Origin: Microbulbifer hydrolyticus
GTDB lineage: Bacteria > Pseudomonadota > Gammaproteobacteria > Pseudomonadales > Cellvibrionaceae
Assembly: GCF_009931115.1 (NCBI RefSeq)
Contig: NZ_CP047491.1
Coordinates: 496,001 to 560,000, forward strand
DNA: 64,000 nt
Reading direction: 5' to 3'
This document shows positions 45,134 to 52,649 of this stretch, piece by piece. Within the stretch, counting starts at the first letter, position 1, and each line of letters begins with the position of its first letter. The notes under the pieces are model-generated. The model had not been told where the DNA came from. It was given only the letters and a program-made list of their open reading frames with translations, and searched no databases. The translations under genes were made by a program, and so were the position numbers.

Positions 45134-46366
45134 ATGCAAGATTTCACCTTTTCCACCACCAGAACCATCGTCTGTGAGGCTGGAGCCGCCGCAAAATTGG
45201 CGGAGCACTGCCGTGCCGCCGGCGCTGGCCGGGTGCTGTTGGTGACCGACAATGGCATTGTCAACGCCGGCCTGCTGGACGAAGTGTTGCCCGGGTTTGA
45301 TTGCACCGACCTGCGCCTCGGGATCTTCGACCGGGTCGAGGCCGATCCGAGGAATGCCACCGTCGAGGCCGCCGCACACGCCGCGCGCGCGCTGGGGGCG
45401 GAAATGATTGTGGGCTTCGGCGGCGGTAGCTCCATGGATGTCGCCAAGGTAGTAGCGGTGCTCGCGCACCCGGATTGCCGTCAGTCCCTGGACGAGCTGT
45501 ACGGTGTCGGCAAGGTGCGAGGGCCGCGCCTGCCGCTGCTACAGGTGCCGACGACTGCGGGCACCGGTTCCGAGGTAACCCCCATCGCCATCGTCACTAC
45601 TGGCGAGACCACCAAGGCCGGGATCGTGTCCCCGCACCTGCAGCCGGATACCGCACTGCTCGATGCCAAACTCACACTCGGCCTGCCAGCAAAAGTGACC
45701 GCGGCTACCGGCATTGATGCCATGGTGCACGCGATCGAGGCCTACACGTCCGTTCACAAAAAGAATCCGGTATCGGATATGCTTGCCCGCGAGGCGTTGC
45801 GACTGCTCGCGTCGAATATTGCCAGTGCGACCCATCGCGGAACGGACCTGAAGGCACGCGGCAACATGCTTTTGGGCGCCCTCTATGCGGGCCAGGCTTT
45901 TGCCAACGCGCCGGTGGCAGCGGTGCACGCACTGGCGTATCCCCTCGGTGGCCACTTTCATATTCCCCACGGCCTGAGCAACTCTCTGGTATTGCCCCAT
46001 GTGCTGCGCTTCAATGCGCCCGCCGCAGCCGCGCTCTATGCGGAGCTCGCGGAGGTTCTAGACGGTATTGGTGGCATCGAAGGTATTGAAGGTATTGAAG
46101 GTATCGATGCGGGTATGCTGGCGCAAAAGCCGGGCAGCGGTGCCGAGGCTGAAGGCGACGAGGCAAAAACCGAAGCGCTGATCTGCTGGCTGGAAAACCT
46201 GATCACCGGGCTGGGACTGCCGGTGCGCCTGCGGGATTGTGGGGTTACCGAAGAGAGTCTGCCGCAACTGGCTGCCGATGCCATGGAGCAACAGCGCCTG
46301 CTGGTGAATAATCCCCGCGAAGTCTCTGAGCAGGATGCTTTGGCAATATACCGCGCCGCGTTCTGA
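45134..46366 (+). CDS. Iron-containing alcohol dehydrogenase
   Basis: A 410-aa group III alcohol dehydrogenase: MIVGFGGGSSMDVAKVVAVL, VPTTAGTGSEVTPIAIV, ATGIDAMVHAIEAYTS and HALAYPLGGHFHIPHGLSNS, which hold NAD(P) and iron ligands (Asp and three His). I chose ATG 45134 (MQDFTFSTT), backed by GGGGG about 6 nt upstream, over 45077. Between about residues 310 and 345 there is a low-complexity insert (GIEGIEGIEGID) encoded by a 9-bp tandem repeat that is absent from typical relatives. Substrate not predictable. Confidence 0.9.
   Translation: MQDFTFSTTRTIVCEAGAAAKLAEHCRAAGAGRVLLVTDNGIVNAGLLDEVLPGFDCTDLRLGIFDRVEADPRNATVEAAAHAARALGAEMIVGFGGGSSMDVAKVVAVLAHPDCRQSLDELYGVGKVRGPRLPLLQVPTTAGTGSEVTPIAIVTTGETTKAGIVSPHLQPDTALLDAKLTLGLPAKVTAATGIDAMVHAIEAYTSVHKKNPVSDMLAREALRLLASNIASATHRGTDLKARGNMLLGALYAGQAFANAPVAAVHALAYPLGGHFHIPHGLSNSLVLPHVLRFNAPAAAALYAELAEVLDGIGGIEGIEGIEGIDAGMLAQKPGSGAEAEGDEAKTEALICWLENLITGLGLPVRLRDCGVTEESLPQLAADAMEQQRLLVNNPREVSEQDALAIYRAAF
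46079..46105 (+). repeat. Three tandem 9-bp units inside the alcohol dehydrogenase gene
   Basis: GAAGGTATT is repeated at 46079, 46088 and (as GAAGGTATC) 46097, preceded by degenerate copies from 46064. In-frame, encoding GIE repeats in a loop region. Confidence 0.9.
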
Positions 46367-46424
46367 TCAATGGATATGACCCGGTCACTACAAAGCCCAG
46401 CTCCGCAAATACAGAAGAGAGCCG

Positions 46425-46865
46425 ATGTCACAGCCATCTCAACCCGATAATTTCACCCGGGAACATTACCGGGTGTTCTACCCGATCACCACCCGCTGGC
46501 ACGACAACGATATTTACGGGCACGTAAATAACGTGACCTATTACAGCTACTTCGACAGCGCGGTAAACCGCTACCTGATCGAGGAGGGCGGGCTGGATAT
46601 CCACAACAGCGATGTCGTTGGCTTTGTGGTCAACTCCAGTTGCGACTACCGCGCACCACTGGCGTATCCACAGCAACTGGAGGCGGGTATCCGCGTGGAA
46701 AAACTCGGTAACAGCTCGGTGGTCTACCGGGTGGGCATTTTCCGCGTTGGTGCAAACCAGGCTGCAGCGAGCGGCAGCTTTACCCATGTGTTTGTCGCGC
46801 GCGCCGAAAATCACTCTGTTCCCATTCCGGAAGCGATCAGGCAGGCACTATCCCGGATCGGCTAG
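46425..46865 (+). CDS. Acyl-CoA thioesterase (hot-dog, YbgC/FadM-like)
   Basis: A 146-aa single hot-dog domain: TTRWHDNDIYGHVNNVTYYS with the catalytic Asp/His-Asn region, then YFDSAVNRYLI, CDYRAPLAYPQQLEAG and AASGSFTHVFV. It hydrolyses acyl-CoA thioesters. It follows the alcohol dehydrogenase gene by 58 bp on the same strand and may share a transcript. Confidence 0.88.
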   Translation: MSQPSQPDNFTREHYRVFYPITTRWHDNDIYGHVNNVTYYSYFDSAVNRYLIEEGGLDIHNSDVVGFVVNSSCDYRAPLAYPQQLEAGIRVEKLGNSSVVYRVGIFRVGANQAAASGSFTHVFVARAENHSVPIPEAIRQALSRIG

Positions 46866-47021
46866 TTGGTTAGAAGGGGCTACGGTATTCGCCGGCACCC
46901 GCAAACGTTTCTGGTCTGCGGATTTTCTCTGTGAAACCCTTCCCCGGGGTTATGTCCACATTGCTGGAAATTGCGTAAGCTTCGCCCCCCAGCTTGCAGC
47001 CCCGATACCAGAGCCGACGTT

Positions 47022-47684
47022 TTGCGACCCTATAGCCCGCCCACCGATCCCTATCTTGATGTCGTCTATCGCGACGCCCACCTGCTCGTGCTCGACAAGC
47101 CAAGTGGCCTGCTCACCGTGCCCGGTCGCGACCCGGCGCACAGAGACAGTCTCGCCAGTCGCGCCCAGGAGGGCTATCCAGGCGCGCTGATCGTGCACCG
47201 TCTGGATATGGATACGTCGGGACTGGTGGTGATGGCGCTGGGAGCGGAGGTGCATCGCCAGCTGAGCGGGCTATTCCAGAATCGCCAGGTGGAAAAGTCC
47301 TATCTGGCGCGCGTTTGGGGCGAGCCCGAGGAGGACGAGGGTGAGGTCGATCTACCGCTGATCTGTGACTGGCCCAACCGGCCGAAACAGAAGGTTTGCT
47401 TTGAATCTGGCAAGCCTTCCCTGACCCGCTGGCAGAAGCTAGACAGGGATGGGGAAACCAGCCTCTTGAGACTGATCCCGGTCACCGGCCGTTCGCACCA
47501 GTTACGGGTGCATATGCAGGCCATGGGCTACCCGATTCTCGGCGATCCTTTCTATGCGCACGAGCTGGCGCTAGCCGCGGCGCCGCGGTTATTGCTGCAT
47601 GCGCAGGAATTGGGGTTTGAGCACCCCATACTCGGGAAGCCGATGAACTTTCTATGTAATCCGGGAGCCGAATTCCCGGTATAG
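47022..47684 (+). CDS. RluA-family pseudouridine synthase
   Basis: About 220 aa. HLLVLDKPSGLLTVPGRD, ALIVHRLDMDTSGLVVMALG with the catalytic Asp in HRLD, RNRQVEK-like FQNRQVEKSYLARVWG and LIPVTGRSHQLRVHMQAMGY then PILGDPFYA are the family blocks; the sequence most resembles RluA itself, which acts on 23S rRNA U746 and some tRNA U32. There is no in-frame ATG near the N-terminus. TTG at 47022 aligns best with RluA starts; another TTG at 46971 is possible. Confidence 0.88.
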   Translation: MRPYSPPTDPYLDVVYRDAHLLVLDKPSGLLTVPGRDPAHRDSLASRAQEGYPGALIVHRLDMDTSGLVVMALGAEVHRQLSGLFQNRQVEKSYLARVWGEPEEDEGEVDLPLICDWPNRPKQKVCFESGKPSLTRWQKLDRDGETSLLRLIPVTGRSHQLRVHMQAMGYPILGDPFYAHELALAAAPRLLLHAQELGFEHPILGKPMNFLCNPGAEFPV

Positions 47685-47846
47685 CGGATTCTTCTAGTTC
47701 GATTCTTCACCCGAGCCGGCCTGTAACTCACAGGGTGGCGCTGCGCCATTTCTTCCTGTCCTCGATACTTGTCTCCAGCGGGGGCCATCGCCGCACTGTC
47801 TGTATGACCAAGGTATGACTTACGCGCGTGCGTGCCTGGCATAACA

Positions 47847-47860
47847 TGAATACCGATTCA
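47847..47860. promoter_or_regulatory. Inverted repeat upstream of the acyl-CoA operon
   Basis: TGAAT-ACCG-ATTCA lies 37 bp before the TetR start and could be its autoregulatory operator. Short, so weak evidence. Confidence 0.3.
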
Positions 47861-47897
47861 GGTTTCATATAAAGCCAGCGAGTAACGTGCCTTGCCC

Positions 47898-48542
47898 ATG
47901 AGTTCTACTGCCAACGCCACCCGTACCGACGGCTCCGCGCCGGGCTCCCCCAAGACCGCCCGTGGCGCGCGCACCCGCGCGCGCATTCTCAAGGCCGCGG
48001 AAGAGGCGTTCGGCACCACCGGCTTTCACGGCACCGGTATCGCGGACATCACCCGCGCGGCCGGGGTAGCGCTGGGTTCCTTCTACACCTATTTCGGCGG
48101 CAAGGAAGACGTCCTGCGCGAGCTGGTACAACACATGGGGCGCCAGTTGCGCGCACACCTCGAGGCGGAAACGGCAGGTGCCGGCGATCGTCTACAGGCC
48201 GAGGAGCTGGGACTGCGCGCTTTCCTGCAGTACCTGTGCGCCAATCCGGCGCTCTACCGGGTATTGCAGCAGGCCCAGTTTGTGGACGAAACCATTTACC
48301 GCGATTACTACCAGGCCTTCGGCGAGCGGTACTTGGAGATGCTCGCCAGTGCCGCCGGCAACGGCGAGATTTCCCCGGGCAACAACGAAGTGCGGGTATG
48401 GGCGCTGATGGGCATGTCGAACTTCCTGGGTATTCGCTATGCACTGTGGAACCGGGATGTACCGGTGGACGAAATTGTGGCGACGGTTTCCAGCCTGCTG
48501 CGCAGCGGGCTGAGTCCGCAGGCCAGTGGGGGGGAAGCATGA
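47898..48542 (+). CDS. TetR-family regulator of an acyl-CoA operon
   Basis: A 214-aa regulator: ARILKAAEEAFGTTGFHGTG then IADITRAAGVALGSFYTYF is the helix-turn-helix, with GGKEDVLRELV following. ATG 47898 is used; a TTG lies two codons earlier. The stop overlaps the next start (ATGA), so it is the first gene of a five-gene operon for an acyl-CoA pathway and probably responds to an acyl-CoA. Confidence 0.9.
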   Translation: MSSTANATRTDGSAPGSPKTARGARTRARILKAAEEAFGTTGFHGTGIADITRAAGVALGSFYTYFGGKEDVLRELVQHMGRQLRAHLEAETAGAGDRLQAEELGLRAFLQYLCANPALYRVLQQAQFVDETIYRDYYQAFGERYLEMLASAAGNGEISPGNNEVRVWALMGMSNFLGIRYALWNRDVPVDEIVATVSSLLRSGLSPQASGGEA

Positions 48543-49324
48543 ATACAGCATCGGTGAAATACCAGCTAGCCGAAGGGGTGGCTACCCTGACCCTGAACCG
48601 CCCACAGCGTCACAACGCACTGGTGCAGGAGATGCTCGATGGCCTGCGCGATGCACTGGCGCGCTGCCGGGAAGACAGGCCCGCGGCACTGCGACTGCGT
48701 GCCGAGGGACGCTCCTTTTCCAGTGGCGGCGACATCGCCGCTTTCTATCAGGTGCCGCGCCCTGCGCGGGCCGATTATGCCCGGCGCCTGGTCGGCACGC
48801 TCAACGACGTGATACTGGACCTGCTGCACCTGCCGGTACCTACGGTGGCGGAGGTGCACGGCATGGTCACCGGCGGCTCCCTGGGGTTGGTACTGGCCTG
48901 CGATATCGTGGTGGCCGGGCCCCGCGCGCATTTCGCGCCCTGGTATACCGCTGTGGGCTTCAGCCCGGACGGAGGCTGGACCGCACTGATGCCTGAGCGT
49001 ATCGGTCGCGGTCGTGCACTGGAAGTACAGCTGACCAATCGCCGCATCGAGGCGAAAGAGGCCCTTGCCTGGGGACTGGTGAATTATCTGGCGGAAGATG
49101 GATGCGTGGCCGAAATGACCGACGAAGTCGTCGCGCGCCTGCGCACCGCCAAAACCGCCAGTGTGCGCAATACCCTGGCGTTGACGCGCCCGTACCCGGA
49201 GCGTGTGGCGCGCGGACTTCAGATGGAGCTCGAGCAGTTTGTGGCACGGATTGATAGCGACGAGGCAGAACTGGGTATGGCCGCCTTCCTCGAGCGTACT
49301 GGAACCCGGAAAACCAACCGATAA
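48539..49324 (+). CDS. Enoyl-CoA hydratase/isomerase family protein, PaaG-like active site
   Basis: A 261-aa crotonase: VATLTLNRPQRHNALVQEML, GRSFSSGGDIAAF, GMVTGGSLGLVLACDIVVAG and YTAVGFSPDGGWTALMPERI. The oxyanion-hole glycines are present, but both hydratase glutamates are replaced: GGSLGLVLACD stands for GGGCELxxxCD, and FAPWYTAVG for FGQPEIKLG. FSPDGGWT instead resembles the PDSGGTW of PaaG-type isomerases, where Asp is catalytic. An isomerase is therefore likelier than a hydratase. Start overlaps the TetR stop; GGGGGGAAG lies upstream. Confidence 0.87.
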   Translation: MNTASVKYQLAEGVATLTLNRPQRHNALVQEMLDGLRDALARCREDRPAALRLRAEGRSFSSGGDIAAFYQVPRPARADYARRLVGTLNDVILDLLHLPVPTVAEVHGMVTGGSLGLVLACDIVVAGPRAHFAPWYTAVGFSPDGGWTALMPERIGRGRALEVQLTNRRIEAKEALAWGLVNYLAEDGCVAEMTDEVVARLRTAKTASVRNTLALTRPYPERVARGLQMELEQFVARIDSDEAELGMAAFLERTGTRKTNR

Positions 49325-49381
49325 CAAACCCGGTGACGGCACTGAGCCTCACAGGAGAACAATAACGATACGGAGGTAAGC

Positions 49382-50905
49382 ATGGAGATGTTTGACCTGC
49401 TGGCGCAACGGGCGCGGGTAACACCGGAACGGCCGGCGCTGGAAGATCTGGAGAGCGGCGAGCACTACAACTATCGCGAATTCAATGAGCGCGCCGCGCG
49501 CCTGGCGGCAGCCGCGCGCGAGCACTGGGGCCTGCGCGAGGGAGACCGCCTCGCCTACCTTGGCCACAGCCGCGCGGAGTTTTTTGCGATGCTGTTTGGC
49601 TGCGCCAAGGCGGGGCTGATCCTGGTGCCGATGAACTGGCGCCTGGCGGTGCCGGAGCTGGAGGTGCTGATGGATGACTGCACCCCCGCCGCGCTGGTGT
49701 TCGGTGGCGAGTTTGCCGATGAGGCTGCAGCACTGGGCGCGCGCTCGTCTTCCCTCGCCCTGGTTGCGCTCGATAGCGCGGGCGCGGGGCAGCGCGATTA
49801 TCACGGTGACCTGGCAGCGACCGAACCGGATCTGTCTCCGCATCCGGAAAAATGCCCGGACACGCCCTGGTATCTGTTGTATACCTCCGGCACCACCGGG
49901 CGGCCCAAAGGGGTGATCCAGACCTTCCGTATGATGCTGGCGAATCATTTCAACGTCGGCCTGGCGGTGAACCTCACCGCGGACGATGTGCTGCTGAACG
50001 TGTTGCCGCTGTTCCACACCGCCGGCATCAACCTGTATTCGTCCGCGGTCTTCCTGGTTGGCGGCTGCGTGCTGGTGGCGCGCAATTTCGACCCGACCCG
50101 GGCACTGCAGGAACTGGAAAACCGCGCCACCGTCTTTTTTGGCGTGCCGGCAGTGTATCAGGCGCTGCTGGATCATCCGGCGTTCGATGGCAAACGCCTT
50201 GGCGGCGTGCGCTCCTGGGGCTGCGGCGGTGCGCCGCTGTCGCTGCCGGTGGCGCAGCGCTACGTGGACCAGGGCATCCGTATCCGCACCGGCATGGGTA
50301 TGACGGAAACCGGCCCCACGGTGTTTCTCCTCGACGAGGAGCTGGTGATCGACAAGGTGGGCTCCGTGGGCCGTCCGCAGCTGCTGACCGAGGTGCGTAT
50401 CGTCGACCGCGACGGGCGCGACCTGCCCGCTGGCGAGGCCGGCGAACTGCTGGTGCGCGGCCCCAATGTCACCCCGGGCTACTGGAACCGCCCGGACGCC
50501 ACCCGCGATGCGATCCGCGACGGCTGGCTGCACAGTGGAGACGTGGCGCGCTGCGATGAAGACGGCTGTTACTACATCGTCGACCGCTGGAAGGATATGT
50601 ATATCTCCGGCGGCGAGAATGTGTACCCGGCGGAAGTGGAAAAGGTGCTCGAGCAGCACCCGGCGATTGCCGAGGTGGCCGTGGTGGGCATGCCCGACGA
50701 CCGCTGGGGCGAAGTGGGCAAGGCCTATTTCGGCGTGCGCACCGGAGCCGTCGCGCCCGACGAAGACGCGTTGCGGGACTTCTGTCGCGAACGGCTGGCG
50801 GGCTACAAGGTGCCAAAAGCGTTCCAGCTTATGGACGCACTGCCGCGCAATGCGCTGGGCAAAGTAGTGAAACAGACGCTGCGCGACGACGCGGCAAAAC
50901 GTTGA
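49382..50905 (+). CDS. Acyl-CoA ligase (AMP-forming)
   Basis: A 507-aa ANL-superfamily enzyme: WYLLYTSGTTGRPKGVIQTF, LPLFHTAGINLYS, RSWGCGGAPLSLPVAQRY, GMTETGPTVFLLD, RWKDMYISGGENVYPAEVEK and PRNALGKVVKQTLR with the C-terminal catalytic Lys. Substrate is an uncharacterised carboxylic acid, aromatic or medium-chain. GGAGG 5 nt before the ATG is the best ribosome site in the operon. Confidence 0.92.
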   Translation: MEMFDLLAQRARVTPERPALEDLESGEHYNYREFNERAARLAAAAREHWGLREGDRLAYLGHSRAEFFAMLFGCAKAGLILVPMNWRLAVPELEVLMDDCTPAALVFGGEFADEAAALGARSSSLALVALDSAGAGQRDYHGDLAATEPDLSPHPEKCPDTPWYLLYTSGTTGRPKGVIQTFRMMLANHFNVGLAVNLTADDVLLNVLPLFHTAGINLYSSAVFLVGGCVLVARNFDPTRALQELENRATVFFGVPAVYQALLDHPAFDGKRLGGVRSWGCGGAPLSLPVAQRYVDQGIRIRTGMGMTETGPTVFLLDEELVIDKVGSVGRPQLLTEVRIVDRDGRDLPAGEAGELLVRGPNVTPGYWNRPDATRDAIRDGWLHSGDVARCDEDGCYYIVDRWKDMYISGGENVYPAEVEKVLEQHPAIAEVAVVGMPDDRWGEVGKAYFGVRTGAVAPDEDALRDFCRERLAGYKVPKAFQLMDALPRNALGKVVKQTLRDDAAKR

Positions 50906-50931
50906 ACCTTATTCACAGGACCACGCACGCA

Positions 50932-51333
50932 ATGCAAGAAAATAGCTTACGGGCGATTACTCGAGACTTTGCCCTTACCCAGGACGACTTCAACCGCTTC
51001 GCAGACCTGAGTGGCGATCTCAATCCGATCCATGTGGACCCGGATTATTCCGCCGCGACCCGCTTTGGCGCCACCGTATCCCACGGCATGTTGCTGTTCA
51101 CCGTACTGCGCGGACTGGTTCACATCCATTACCCCGGCGCGCGGCTGGAAGCCCAGGACCTGATGTTCCCGGCCCCGGCCTATGCCGACGAGCAACTCAC
51201 CGCCACTCTCGTGCCCGCAGAAAAGTCCGCCGATGGACACATCGAGCTGGTGACACGGATTACCCGGGGCGAGGAAAAAGTCTGCCTGGAAGGGCGTTGC
51301 CGATTGGTGTTGGATGAAAAGGTACAGCCATGA
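50932..51333 (+). CDS. MaoC-family (R)-specific enoyl-CoA hydratase
   Basis: A 133-aa hot-dog hydratase: DDFNRFADLSGDLNPIHVDP holds the catalytic Asp/His dyad, followed by AATRFGATVSHGMLLFTVLR. It hydrates an enoyl-CoA. ATG 50932 is used; an in-frame TTG overlaps the end of the ligase gene. Its stop overlaps the start of the next gene. Confidence 0.9.
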   Translation: MQENSLRAITRDFALTQDDFNRFADLSGDLNPIHVDPDYSAATRFGATVSHGMLLFTVLRGLVHIHYPGARLEAQDLMFPAPAYADEQLTATLVPAEKSADGHIELVTRITRGEEKVCLEGRCRLVLDEKVQP

Positions 51334-51761
51334 GCGGGAATGAAACAGCCATGAGCGAAGGGGCAAAAGCCATGAGCGAAAAACTGCCGCGCTTTCATGC
51401 GCTGACCGTTGGCGACAGCGTCTCCGTAGGTCGCAGCTTTGACCAGCCAGCGCTGGCGGAATGGTGCCGGCTGGCGAAGGTGGGGGAGGCGGAGGGAGAC
51501 TGGCGCGAAGTGCCCGAGCCGTTGATCGCGGCGCTGTTTTCGTACCTGCTTGGCGAGGAACTGCCGGGACACGGCACCAATTACCTGAAGCAGCACATGC
51601 AATTCCACACACTCGCGCGCGCCGGTGAGTCTCTCACCGCAACGGTCACCGTCACCCGCTTGCGCGCGGACAAGGCGCTGGTGAACCTGGAGACCCGCTG
51701 CACCGGGGAGGGGGGGCGACTGATTTGTAGCGGCGATGCACTGGTGCTGTTCCAGTGCTGA
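51330..51761 (+). CDS. Second hot-dog protein, MaoC-like without the catalytic dyad
   Basis: A 143-aa protein: FHALTVGDSVSVGRSFDQPA, VPEPLIAALFSYLLGEELPG, GTNYLKQHMQFHTLARAGES and LVNLETRCTGEGGRLICSGD form a hot-dog fold resembling the MaoC family. The SGDxNPIH catalytic motif is absent (AEWCRLAKVGEAEGDWREV). It may pair with the preceding MaoC protein as the non-catalytic half of a two-domain hydratase. Three ATGA-type starts (51330, 51351, 51372) lie in a near-tandem repeat; the third has the best upstream AAGGGG. Confidence 0.72.
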   Translation: MSGNETAMSEGAKAMSEKLPRFHALTVGDSVSVGRSFDQPALAEWCRLAKVGEAEGDWREVPEPLIAALFSYLLGEELPGHGTNYLKQHMQFHTLARAGESLTATVTVTRLRADKALVNLETRCTGEGGRLICSGDALVLFQC

Positions 51762-51853
51762 TGCCGTACCCGGTCTCCCCGGGCCGCGGTACCCTGGATT
51801 TTTCTGCAGTGGCCCGGCATCGGTGGCGATGTTTTCCGACGTTGTTCTCAGTT

Positions 51854-52588
51854 TTACTGGTCGGGGGTATGACCCGGCGGGTAGACCGCGTCGGTTTCCC
51901 CACTGGTAACAAATAGCGAGCCGCTGGAAGCGATCCATCCGGCATCGTCGTGGGCCTGCAGCTGGTAGTTGCCGGAGGGGGTGTCGATGCCGCCAACGGT
52001 GAGGGTCTCGCCGCGGGTGAAACTGACCTGGTAGCGCTGCCCGTCGTTGCCGTCGATATGGCCATACCAGCTCACACTGTGGTAATCGTGCTTTTCGACA
52101 CGGTCGATTACCACCTCGTAGGCGGTATTGGCCTCGGTGATATCCACCTTCACCGTGTCACCCGGTTGCAGGCTCTCCAGTTTTACCGGGCTGAACTGAA
52201 CAAGCTGGCGGCCATCGTGTAGCTGCTCGTCCGCGAGCGGAATTTTGCTGGTGGCAACCTCCCCGGTTGACGACCACATATCCTCGCGCGCCATAGCCTG
52301 CTCCACTTCGGATGCGGTGTAGTTTCTCCCCGGCCGCCGCGCTCTCATGATTTCTACGCGCTCCTGCACTTCTTGCGATACCGCCCTGGCTTCCGTCTCG
52401 GATTTAGTTTTCCGGCGCTCTTCAGCACCTTTCGGGTCGGTGTCGGTTTCATTTTCTGGGGGGGCTGAAACCGCCACTTCAGTCTGTCTGGGAGCTGGTG
52501 TGCCAGCATCGGAAGTTCTTTCCAGCGACCACCAGATAGTGCCGATTACTGCGACCGCGAGGCACGCCGAATACACAATTTTTTTCAT
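51854..52588 (-). CDS. Exported protein resembling a metalloprotease propeptide
   Basis: A 244-aa protein with an N-terminal hydrophobic segment (residues 4-20), a charged low-complexity region (about 25-85) and a beta-rich domain: VQFSPVKLESLQPGDTVKVD, HSVSWYGHIDGNDGQRYQVS and FTRGETLTVGGIDTPSGNYQ. The latter resembles the N-terminal propeptides that precede secreted reprolysin-like zinc proteases. It lies 61 bp downstream of such a protease gene on the same strand, and that protease itself lacks a propeptide. I infer a stand-alone chaperone or inhibitor; not a recognised named family. Confidence 0.65.
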   Translation of the reverse strand: MKKIVYSACLAVAVIGTIWWSLERTSDAGTPAPRQTEVAVSAPPENETDTDPKGAEERRKTKSETEARAVSQEVQERVEIMRARRPGRNYTASEVEQAMAREDMWSSTGEVATSKIPLADEQLHDGRQLVQFSPVKLESLQPGDTVKVDITEANTAYEVVIDRVEKHDYHSVSWYGHIDGNDGQRYQVSFTRGETLTVGGIDTPSGNYQLQAHDDAGWIASSGSLFVTSGETDAVYPPGHTPDQ

Positions 52589-52649
52589 GTTGATATTTGC
52601 CTGAAGATAAATTGCCCGGCAAATGCCGGGCGCGAGGGGGCAACAAGTG

